From contig CAYLNL010000003.1 of the NCBI GenBank assembly GCA_964385175.1, positions 124,001 to 188,000 on the forward strand: a DNA stretch of 64,000 bases, given 5' to 3'. Shown here in pieces: positions 44,166 to 52,261 of this stretch. Position numbers and translations under genes: made by a program. The notes under the pieces were generated by a model. It did no database searches. It was not told where the DNA came from and was given only the letters and a program-made list of their open reading frames with translations. This stretch comes from CAYLNL01 sp964385175. GTDB taxonomy: Bacteria; Bacteroidota; Bacteroidia; Flavobacteriales; Flavobacteriaceae. Position 1 is the first letter of the stretch. Each line of letters opens with the position of its first letter.

Positions 44166-44855
44166 TTAGTGGTTGTGAATGCTTGCTTTTACAAGCGCCA
44201 AAGCTGTAACTTTACTGAGGGGAATGTCAACGGGTTTGTGTTGTTTATTTTCGGCTACCAATTTTATGTAGGCGTTTCCTTTATCGCTTTTTTGTATCCA
44301 TTTTACAGAGAGTTCTTCTTTTCCATCAAACGCTGCCCCTACCAGGTACATGCTCCCCCATAGAATGTCGGCGGCTTTGTGTTCTGTTTTTTTATATACC
44401 ACTATATCGTGCTTTTTAAGAAGCGGCTGCATACTGGTATCGGTAACAAAAGTAGCGCCATCGCACTCAGACAGACCGGGAATACACACATAATCTACCG
44501 GGCGGGGTTTTCTTTTTTTATCGAATAGGGCAACGGCTTTTTTAAGGGTTTCTAATTCATAAAGAGGTATGGGTTTTGAGTAGTCGTTTTGGTCGGGAGA
44601 GCCATAACCGGCGGTAGGTTCTTGCACCATCGCCTCAACTGATAACAACATGGGGCCTTCTCCTTTTATTAACCAACTAAGACTTATATGAGGATCGTAT
44701 CTAATAACTTTTGCTATATTGTCTTCACTTATTCCACTTTCTTTGTCTAATACGCTACGAGTAATTCCAGATTTTTTATAAAATTCATATTTGCTAATTC
44801 CCTTAGACTGAATGTATTCCAAAAGTCTTTTCTTTATATACGATTTATTTCTCAT
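44166..44855 (-). CDS. XRE/S24 LexA-like transcriptional repressor
   Basis: About 229 residues from the ATG at 44855. The N-terminal ~60 residues form a helix-turn-helix (YIQSKGISKYEFYKKSGITR). The C-terminal S24 domain has the catalytic Ser in TDTSMQPLLKKHDIVVY and the Lys in EELSVKWI. It resembles phage CI-type repressors or SOS-like regulators. It is divergent from the small gene at 44918, with a promoter between, as in repressor/antirepressor switches. No prophage genes surround it, so it may regulate its neighbour or host genes. Confidence 0.82.
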   Translation of the reverse strand: MRNKSYIKKRLLEYIQSKGISKYEFYKKSGITRSVLDKESGISEDNIAKVIRYDPHISLSWLIKGEGPMLLSVEAMVQEPTAGYGSPDQNDYSKPIPLYELETLKKAVALFDKKRKPRPVDYVCIPGLSECDGATFVTDTSMQPLLKKHDIVVYKKTEHKAADILWGSMYLVGAAFDGKEELSVKWIQKSDKGNAYIKLVAENKQHKPVDIPLSKVTALALVKASIHNH

Positions 44856-44860
44856 AATTC

Positions 44861-44893
44861 TTTTGATTGAACGAAAAAAATTGCTTATATTTG
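44861..44893 (+). promoter_or_regulatory. Full Bacteroidota promoter between the repressor and the small HTH gene
   Basis: -33 element TTTTG (44861-44865), 20-nt spacer, -7 element TATATTTG (44886-44893). It directs plus-strand transcription of the gene at 44918 and overlaps the 5' region of the repressor, so autoregulation is plausible. Confidence 0.68.
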
Positions 44894-44917
44894 TTGTGCG
44901 ATTAAAAACAAGAACAA

Positions 44918-45151
44918 ATGTATGAAAATATGAGTAATCCAAATACAAAAACAGAAAAAAAAGTGTTTACAGCGTCTGAAAAGAAATTGCTCTATGGCGT
45001 CGCTCAGAAAATAGGCAAAAAAAGAGGATGCAGCGGTATGTATGTCCGCTACATCATCAACGGAGAGCGTAAAATAAATACGGAGTTGGCCAAAGCTATC
45101 CGACAGGATTTGATAGATTTGCTCAACTTTCTCAAGCCTGATTCTGATTAA
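44918..45151 (+). CDS. Small basic HTH-like protein divergent from the S24 repressor
   Basis: 77 residues (or 73 from the ATG at 44930, MSNPNTKTEKKV). No family recognised with certainty. Lys-rich; the centre KKRGCSGMYVRYIINGERKI followed by TELAKAIRQDLIDLL resembles the recognition and scaffold helices of compact Cro/XRE proteins. It has its own strong promoter. Position opposite an S24 repressor suggests a Cro-like partner. Confidence 0.62.
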   Translation: MYENMSNPNTKTEKKVFTASEKKLLYGVAQKIGKKRGCSGMYVRYIINGERKINTELAKAIRQDLIDLLNFLKPDSD

Positions 45152-45208
45152 GTCATAAACGAGCAGCACTTGTTGCGTTTTTTGGTGAAAATCGCCTTCC
45201 TGGCGGGC

Positions 45209-45245
45209 TCATGCGCATGCCTTGTATGCGTGCGCATGCGCATGA
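45209..45245. repeat. GCGCATG-rich inverted repeat upstream of cas1
   Basis: TCATGCGCATGC and GCATGCGCATGA form a perfect 12-bp inverted repeat with a 13-nt spacer. It lies between the HTH gene and cas1 in a 273-bp gap. It could be a cruciform, an operator or the end of the HTH transcript; there is no T-run. Confidence 0.7.
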
Positions 45246-45424
45246 CCATTGATGCCTTTTAGAGGCTAACCGGGCTGGTTTTCTAAAAAAGAAGGCAGGT
45301 GAGGGTATTTTGTCTTGTCATAGACATAACGGTTTGTTTCTTCTAAAAAAACCGGCTACATAGCATTTTGCCCCTATTATAGGTGGGTTAAGGATTGTTT
45401 GTTAACTTACACCCTAAAAATGCT

Positions 45425-46310
45425 ATGATAAAAAGAACTTTATTGTTTGAAAAGAAAGCGTCTCTCACTACCCAGCATAAGCAACTGGTTATAAAAACAG
45501 AAGAACGGGAGGTTTCTGTGCCTATAGAAGATATTGGTTTTGTGGTGATAGAGCACCCGGAGACGTATCTTTCTATTCCTGCTATGAACCGGCTTGTGGC
45601 AAACAATGCGGCGGTTATTGTGTGCGATGAGAAGCACATGCCTTCGGGTATGTTTTTAAACCTGGAGGGGCATCACTTGCAACAGGCATTGTTTGCAAAG
45701 CAAATAGAGGCTTCAGAGCCTTTGAAAAAAACGACTGTGGCAGCAGATTGTGAGAGAAAAGATTCTGAACCAGGCGTTGCATCTGGAGCGATTGGGGAAG
45801 CGGAGCGACCCGTTGCGGTTTTTTGCAGAGCGGGTGTTGAGCGGGGATTCTGATAACCGGGAGGGGGCTGCGGCAAAGTATTACTGGCAGCGGCTTTTTG
45901 GAGACGATTTTCGGCGGGAGCGGCAGGGGGCGTTTCCGAATGTGTGGTTAAACTATGGGTATATTGTGTTGCGGGCGGCGGTGGCGCGGGCGCTTTCGGG
46001 TAGCGGGTTGCTCAATACGCTGGGGGTGCATCACCGCAACCAGTATAATGCGTTTTGTTTGGCAGATGATGTGATGGAGCCATTTCGCCCGTTGGTAGAT
46101 GCAGCGGTAGCTGTGTTGATGGAAACGGGCATAGAACGGGAGCTGAACGCCGGGGTGAAGAAGCGATTGCTGGAGGTGCTCACGGAAACGGTGTATTTTG
46201 AGGATGCTAAAAGCCCACTCATGGTGGCGCTGGCTACTACGGCGAGCTCGCTGCAACAGTGTTTTACGGGAAAAACGCGAAAGGTAGTGTATCCCCGGTT
46301 ATGGAACTGA
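45425..46310 (+). pseudogene. cas1: CRISPR-associated Cas1, type II-C, frameshifted at an A7 run
   Basis: Cas1 is the integrase of spacer acquisition. Frame 1 (from the ATG at 45425, MIKRTLLFEKKASLTTQHKQ) runs well to FAKQIEASEPLKK and then leaves the family sequence. The second frame supplies RLWQQIVREKILNQ, GDSDNREGAAAKYYWQ (catalytic Glu region), NYGYIVLRAAVARALSGSGL, HHRNQYNAFCLADDVMEPFR (catalytic His and Asp). The break is at seven As (45725-45731); six As restore one continuous ~294-residue protein. All catalytic motifs survive, so slippage, a base-count error, or very recent inactivation are all possible. Confidence 0.9.
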
Positions 46311-46630
46311 ATGGGTACCGGGTGATGTGGTTGTTTGTGTTTTTTGATTTGCCAACGGAGACGAAAAAAGACCGCCAGCAGGCGGCTTTGTTCCGCAAGC
46401 GGTTGCTGGAAGACGGGTTTTCTATGATGCAGTTTTCCGTGTACGTGCGCCACTGCGCGAGCGGGGAGAGCGCAGATGTGCACGAGGCGCGCGTGAGGGG
46501 GTTGTTGCCGCCGGCGGGGAAGGTGAGTGTGTTGCGGATTACGGATAAGCAGTTTGGGAATATTATGAATTTTTGGGGACGGGAAGAGGTTCCCAAAGAG
46601 CCGCCGCCGTTGCAATTAGAGTTGTTTTGA
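46301..46630 (+). CDS. cas2: CRISPR-associated endoribonuclease Cas2
   Basis: 109 residues from the ATG at 46301, which overlaps the end of cas1 by 10 bp. Ferredoxin-like Cas2 fold: WLFVFFDLPTETKKDRQQAA (conserved Asp after the first strand), LEDGFSMMQFSVYVRHC, then KVSVLRITDKQFGNI. Cas2 dimerises to bridge two Cas1 dimers in the integration complex. Intact, in contrast to cas1. Confidence 0.93.
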   Translation: MELNGYRVMWLFVFFDLPTETKKDRQQAALFRKRLLEDGFSMMQFSVYVRHCASGESADVHEARVRGLLPPAGKVSVLRITDKQFGNIMNFWGREEVPKEPPPLQLELF

Positions 46631-46631
46631 G

Positions 46632-46916
46632 CTATCTGGGGGGGGGTACGGCGGTTGTCCCAGAAATAATGCAGTATGATATGGGTTTGATTGACTTCGT
46701 AAAATAGGGAGCAGTTTTTGTTGATAAAGGCTCTCTTAATATTGTTTCCTAAGGAGCTACTTTTGTAACTATAAGGTTGTTTTCTGATGACGGATATAAT
46801 CTCATCTACTTTTTTTTATAAAGCGCAGGGTAGTTGTTTTTTCCAAATGTTGTTTCGAGATAATCTGCAATGACACCAAAAGTCTCGTCTGCTTTTTCAG
46901 ACCAGATAACTGTCAT
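46632..46916 (-). pseudogene. RelE/ParE-like toxin, frameshifted at an A8 run
   Basis: Starts MTVIWSEKADETFGVIADYL at 46916, its ATG overlapping the antitoxin stop (ATGA). The first frame stops after ALYKKK at a minus-strand A8 run (46810-46817). With one more A or two fewer, the frame continues VDEIISVIRKQPYSYKSSSL, then NNIKRAFINKNCSLFYEVNQ and THIILHYFWDNRRTPP, a complete RelE/ParE-type mRNA interferase. A second run, nine Cs on the minus strand (46638-46646 on plus), lies at the very end and also affects the C-terminus; with eight the protein would end RRTPPR. It is probably non-functional as written. Confidence 0.8.
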
Positions 46917-47134
46917 ATTTCAGACCGGGTTCTGTATTTTTTCATAATATCTTCGTGAGCGCTGTATTTTCCCTGCGCTATTTGTTCGCGGCTTTGAAAA
47001 ATACCTTTTCTTACGTGTTCTGGTAAGTTATTTAAAGGGTCGGTTTCTTCAAATGCAATGTTTGCGTGGATGGCGCGGGCAATTTCCAGCAACGTGTTTT
47101 TATATTGAGCATCTGCCTCTATGACTACTTTCAT
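46913..47134 (-). CDS. Antitoxin-like protein paired with the RelE/ParE-type toxin
   Basis: 73 residues, MKVVIEADAQYKNTLLEIAR. A short beta-helix start followed by an amphipathic middle (LNNLPEHVRKGIFQSREQIA) and basic end, typical of small type II antitoxins that wrap their toxin. Its stop overlaps the toxin ATG, typical of TA operons. It lies between cas2 and the CRISPR array. Confidence 0.7.
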   Translation of the reverse strand: MKVVIEADAQYKNTLLEIARAIHANIAFEETDPLNNLPEHVRKGIFQSREQIAQGKYSAHEDIMKKYRTRSEI

Positions 47135-47195
47135 AACCTGTTGTTTTTACAAATGCACGAATTTTAAGAACGGTGGAAAAGACTATATCTATAAA

Positions 47196-47242
47196 AAAAA
47201 TGCTTCAATTTTGCGTTATCAGGGCAAAAAAGAAGCATTTTT
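47196..47242. terminator. Inverted repeat with T-runs at the cas2-proximal end of the array
   Basis: AAAAATGCTTC and GAAGCATTTTT form an 11-bp stem with a 25-nt loop. On the minus strand the stem is followed by eight Ts, so it could end a minus-strand pre-crRNA; on the plus strand five Ts also follow. It sits in the leader-like AT-rich region ahead of the first repeat. Confidence 0.55.
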
Positions 47243-47296
47243 ACGAGACGATATTTTGAGCTAAGAACCTGATAATTAGAAGACAACACGTCAACT

Positions 47297-50200
47297 AATA
47301 TCGTCATTTCTAATCTTTAATCAAACCACAACTTAATGAGCTCCATTTTGTTCCCTGAGCCAATATCGTCATTTCTAATCTTTAATCAAACCACAACTAA
47401 ACTTCCCTCTACTACTGCGTTTGCCAAATATCGTCATTTCTAATCTTTAATCAAACCACAACGGAAGAATACAACTTAAAAAAGGGCAAACTAATATCGT
47501 CATTTCTAATCTTTAATCAAACCACAACTTGCGCAGCTATATCGTAATTTTTTTCATTAATATCGTCATTTCTAATCTTTAATCAAACCACAACAGATAT
47601 GACTATCACCGAAAAAGAAGGCACAATATCGTCATTTCTAATCTTTAATCAAACCACAACGTCAGCGCCAGTGCCTTCCATAGCTCCTTTAATATCGTCA
47701 TTTCTAATCTTTAATCAAACCACAACCAATTACAAATTCCGGTGCTCACAGCTTGGAATATCGTCATTTCTAATCTTTAATCAAACCACAACTAGAACCT
47801 TTACACGGTGAAATTGATTTGAATATCGTCATTTCTAATCTTTAATCAAACCACAACGATGCTCTTGATCGCCTGTTTTTACACACAAATATCGTCATTT
47901 CTAATCTTTAATCAAACCACAACACGACGTCCCAATACATGATATATTTGCTTAATATCGTCATTTCTAATCTTTAATCAAACCACAACGAAACATACTT
48001 TTGAAGGTAGTAGCTCAGCAATATCGTCATTTCTAATCTTTAATCAAACCACAACTTAATTAGCTCCATTTTATTTCCAGAGCCTAATATCGTCATTTCT
48101 AATCTTTAATCAAACCACAACTAGTCGGGGATGGACAAGATAGGGACGATAAATATCGTCATTTCTAATCTTTAATCAAACCACAACGCGTAATTGATAC
48201 TATCCCCATGATATAACAATATCGTCATTTCTAATCTTTAATCAAACCACAACCGTCCATTGACACTATGTCAAATGGGGTTCAATATCGTCATTTCTAA
48301 TCTTTAATCAAACCACAACACAATATCCCAATACATGATATACTTACTTAATATCGTCATTTCTAATCTTTAATCAAACCACAACTTAATTAGCTCCATT
48401 TTATTTCCAGAGCCTAATATCGTCATTTCTAATCTTTAATCAAACCACAACCATCCACATAATTTGTATTGGTGAACCATTAATATCGTCATTTCTAATC
48501 TTTAATCAAACCACAACTTGCATTGATTTTATTATAGCTACTATTGTAATATCGTCATTTCTAATCTTTAATCAAACCACAACTGGCGGCAATGGTGCGG
48601 AGCAGCGCTGCCAATATCGTCATTTCTAATCTTTAATCAAACCACAACAGGGGACAAATTATGTGAAAAATAGGCTTCAATATCGTCATTTCTAATCTTT
48701 AATCAAACCACAACTACTTGTTCTAACAATTCTACTTCATCTCAATATCGTCATTTCTAATCTTTAATCAAACCACAACTGGCGTCGGGCTAAAGTCGGG
48801 TTGATGCACAATATCGTCATTTCTAATCTTTAATCAAACCACAACTCTCCTTTTCTTCTTCTTTACTTTTGTAGAATATCGTCATTTCTAATCTTTAATC
48901 AAACCACAACTTTCTCTTCTTCTTCTTGCATTGATTTTAAATATCGTCATTTCTAATCTTTAATCAAACCACAACCCATCCCGAGCGAACATTAAAGCCA
49001 CTACTAATATCGTCATTTCTAATCTTTAATCAAACCACAACTCGCTGTGAATTTGCGGAGCGGGTAGCGTGAATATCGTCATTTCTAATCTTTAATCAAA
49101 CCACAACAAGAGAATATCGCAACTGGTTTCCCCTGAAAATATCGTCATTTCTAATCTTTAATCAAACCACAACTGTATATCGGCTTCAACCTTTTGCTTG
49201 TACAATATCGTCATTTCTAATCTTTAATCAAACCACAACGAAAAATTAGAAATTTCAATTTTTAGAACCAATATCGTCATTTCTAATCTTTAATCAAACC
49301 ACAACGGTTCCGGCGGCGACTATTTCGCCGTTTCGAATATCGTCATTTCTAATCTTTAATCAAACCACAACATATAGAAAATGATGATTCAAAATTTTTT
49401 AAATATCGTCATTTCTAATCTTTAATCAAACCACAACGTCTTCTTTCATTGATTTTATTATAGCTAAATATCGTCATTTCTAATCTTTAATCAAACCACA
49501 ACGTGGCGCGAGGCTGAAGTCGGGTTGATGCAAATATCGTCATTTCTAATCTTTAATCAAACCACAACCCACTTTTTGCCAATCACGGAATTTCGGCGAA
49601 TATCGTCATTTCTAATCTTTAATCAAACCACAACCCTCTTTCATAACCGGTTCTGATATTCGGTAATATCGTCATTTCTAATCTTTAATCAAACCACAAC
49701 AGGTTCGGGCAACTCCTCTCGTCTGATCGCAATATCGTCATTTCTAATCTTTAATCAAACCACAACTCGCCAACGGCAGGAGTGCCAAACATTTGAATAT
49801 CGTCATTTCTAATCTTTAATCAAACCACAACTATTCACTTTGATAGCCCAAGCCATCGCAAATATCGTCATTTCTAATCTTTAATCAAACCACAACAGCA
49901 ATTACTTGTATATTACAAACTTTTCGAATATCGTCATTTCTAATCTTTAATCAAACCACAACTAGCATTTGTTTACCGCACTCATGTAATTAAATATCGT
50001 CATTTCTAATCTTTAATCAAACCACAACTGGATTAGCTCCATCTTATTTCCAGAGCCTAATATCGTCATTTCTAATCTTTAATCAAACCACAACATAGTA
50101 ATAGAATTTAGAGTTAATAATTGAATATCGTCATTTCTAATCTTTAATCAAACCACAACTTGACGAGTTCCATTTTGTTTCCGGAACCAATATCGTCATT

Positions 50201-51410
50201 TCTAATCTTTAATCAAACCACAACTTTACGGGTGCGCCAGCGAGTGTTGGTAAAAATATCGTCATTTCTAATCTTTAATCAAACCACAACAGGTAATAGC
50301 TCAACCCCGAACCAGACCTCAATATCGTCATTTCTAATCTTTAATCAAACCACAACTATTTTGCTTCATCCCAATTTATTTCGTCTAATATCGTCATTTC
50401 TAATCTTTAATCAAACCACAACCACTCACCGCTATTTTGTTTAGCATTTTGTAATATCGTCATTTCTAATCTTTAATCAAACCACAACTTCTATGGATTC
50501 TCCCTCAACTGTTTTTGAATATCGTCATTTCTAATCTTTAATCAAACCACAACGAAAGGTCTGTTGTAATTGCGCCTAACAATAATATCGTCATTTCTAA
50601 TCTTTAATCAAACCACAACACCACTTTCGTCTTTTATTATCTTGCAAGCAATATCGTCATTTCTAATCTTTAATCAAACCACAACCTATCTTGGCTAATT
50701 GTTTTATACGTTTCTAATATCGTCATTTCTAATCTTTAATCAAACCACAACTATTTTGCTTCATCCCAATTTATTTCGTCTAATATCGTCATTTCTAATC
50801 TTTAATCAAACCACAACTATTAAACAATTTATAATTTCATCCTTTTGAATATCGTCATTTCTAATCTTTAATCAAACCACAACGTTAGAAATATTATATA
50901 ATATCAATGAAAAAATATCGTCATTTCTAATCTTTAATCAAACCACAACATGGTTACTATTTTTAATTAACATTCCATTAATATCGTCATTTCTAATCTT
51001 TAATCAAACCACAACGCCGTGATGTCGTCGGCATCCGTAAAATCAAATATCGTCATTTCTAATCTTTAATCAAACCACAACCGGCTGCGCTTCCTCCTCC
51101 TTGACTTCCTAATATCGTCATTTCTAATCTTTAATCAAACCACAACCACCTATTTCAAAATCAATAACTATCGTTCAATATCGTCATTTCTAATCTTTAA
51201 TCAAACCACAACTACGTCTTTTAGTTCGTAATCGTTAATTTCAATATCGTCATTTCTAATCTTTAATCAAACCACAACGTCAAATGTGAGTGTTACGAAC
51301 TTTCCGTTAATATCGTCATTTCTAATCTTTAATCAAACCACAACTGAAACGCCAGTTCTCTTATCAGTCCTCCATAATATCGTCATTTCTAATCTTTAAT
51401 CACTCAGAAC
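47297..51410 (-). CRISPR. Type II-C CRISPR array, 63 repeats and 62 spacers
   Basis: I counted 63 repeats: 62 of 36 nt and a terminal degenerate one at 51376-51410. In crRNA sense (minus strand) the repeat starts GTTGTGGTTTGATTAAAGAT and ends GACGATATT. Spacers are mostly 29-31 nt. The minus strand is taken as crRNA sense because the tracrRNA anti-repeat at 55708 shares a 15-nt identical stretch with the plus-strand repeat. The degenerate repeat marks the old end near cas9; the new end should be near 47.3 kb, beside cas1-cas2. Two spacers occur twice exactly (48056 = 48386; 50357 = 50752) and several others form families. Confidence 0.98.
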
Positions 51411-51417
51411 GTAATTC

Positions 51418-51804
51418 TTACCAACAGATTTTTACTTTTTTGTATAGTTTAAAATTAATGTCTTTAGAAATTAGGGTGAATTTTTCAGATTTTGCCTGGC
51501 TTAATAAAATTCTATCAAATGGATCTTTATGAAGATGCTCCAGTTTAGATAATTCAATTATGTGCTCAAAGTCTAAGGGTAAGATGTCAATTTCATTTTT
51601 TATTATTTCGTTTTTAAGCTCCTCCAAATCAATATCAAGCCTTAACTTTCCCAAAGTAATCTTTATTGCTATTTCCCAGATAGAAGCAATGCTGATGTAT
51701 ATTTTGTTCTTTGGATTAGAAATTTCTTCTTTTGCTTTCTCCGATAAACTTTTATTTCCTTCCAGAAACCATAGGAAGGAATGCGTATCTAATAGATAGT
51801 CCAT
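51418..51804 (-). CDS. PIN-domain toxin (VapC-like)
   Basis: 128 residues. PIN ribonuclease: MDYLLDTHSFLWFLEG (first Asp), SIASIWEIAIKITLGKL (Glu), HKDPFDRILLSQA (Asp pair), and SKDINFKLY. By family it cleaves tRNA or rRNA unless bound by antitoxin. Its ATG shares one base with the stop of the upstream antitoxin (TAATG). It begins 8 bp beyond the degenerate CRISPR repeat and is more AT-rich than cas9. Confidence 0.9.
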   Translation of the reverse strand: MDYLLDTHSFLWFLEGNKSLSEKAKEEISNPKNKIYISIASIWEIAIKITLGKLRLDIDLEELKNEIIKNEIDILPLDFEHIIELSKLEHLHKDPFDRILLSQAKSEKFTLISKDINFKLYKKVKICW

Positions 51805-52025
51805 TACATGTATTCATTGAATTCATCTAATGGCGCATCAAAATCTTCGGAAAGATGAATCTTGTTTTGTAAGCTACCGAAAGCCCGTTTCTTTAAAGTA
51901 GATTTTTTATGACCGTTTTTTTCCTTCTTTTGGCTGTCTAACAACTTTTCTATAAACCTCTTAGCTTCCTTTTTAAGCTCTGGGGATAAGTTTTCGAGTT
52001 TGGTATATAATGAAAGCGATGTCAT
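51804..52025 (-). CDS. DUF2281-like antitoxin
   Basis: 73 residues, MTSLSLYTKLENLSPELKKE. The first half resembles the DUF2281 helix (LYTKLENLSPELKKEAKRFI) often found in antitoxins of PIN toxins. A basic linker and an acidic C-terminus (HLSEDFDAPLDEFNEYM), which likely inserts into the toxin active site, follow. Confidence 0.85.
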   Translation of the reverse strand: MTSLSLYTKLENLSPELKKEAKRFIEKLLDSQKKEKNGHKKSTLKKRAFGSLQNKIHLSEDFDAPLDEFNEYM

Positions 52026-52074
52026 ATTCCGGATTCTTTACACAAATGTACGAAGTTTTTAGATACCGGATACT

Positions 52075-52107
52075 CGGGGCGAATGGCGATTCGCCCCGAT
52101 TTTTTTT
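52075..52107 (+). terminator. Strong plus-strand intrinsic terminator between the TA pair and cas9
   Basis: CGGGGCGAAT and ATTCGCCCCG form a 10-bp stem with a GGCG loop, followed by A and eight Ts. No plus-strand gene ends here, so it either stops antisense transcription through the TA pair or is part of a small RNA locus. Confidence 0.8.
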
Positions 52108-52123
52108 CTAATCTTTAATCAAA
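52105..52123 (+). repeat. 19-nt CRISPR-repeat fragment downstream of cas9
   Basis: TTTCTAATCTTTAATCAAA is identical to the centre of the CRISPR repeat and lies 695 bp beyond the last repeat, just after the terminator T-run. It is either a relic of an array once extending here or a second anti-repeat. Confidence 0.8.
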
Positions 52124-52144
52124 TTTCATTTCATATTTTTGGAA

Positions 52145-52225
52145 TCTAAAAATGAGGCGCGGCATTGCGCCAAGCCTCCTCCCAAAAGGCAGCCGTGGAT
52201 ACATGCTACTGCCTTTTGGCTTTTT
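52145..52225 (+). ncRNA. Candidate small RNA downstream of cas9
   Basis: A perfect -7 element TATTTTTG (52133-52140) precedes ~80 nt that contain a GGCGC/GCGCC hairpin near 52156-52171 and a terminator: CCAAAAGGCAG with CTGCCTTTTGG (11 bp) followed by CTTTTT (ends 52225). It faces cas9 head-on (antisense to its 3' flank). A short open frame inside shows no protein features. Promoter, structure and terminator together suggest a transcribed RNA; no function is known. Confidence 0.5.
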
Positions 52226-52261
52226 AGAGGCCATCCGTAAACAATATGTCAAAGAACGGGT

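Noticed and set aside
44166..45151. Prophage
   Set aside because: Only a repressor-like gene and one small gene are present; no integrase, structural or replication genes are found around them.
47599..47811. Open frames inside the CRISPR array with repeated SSFLIFNQTTT
   Set aside because: The repeated peptide is the translation of the CRISPR repeat; spacers do not form a gene. The same applies to the frame at 50160-50444.
49108..49137. Apparent additional repeat start (GAATATCG) inside a spacer
   Set aside because: Only eight bases match; the spacing shows it is within spacer 29.
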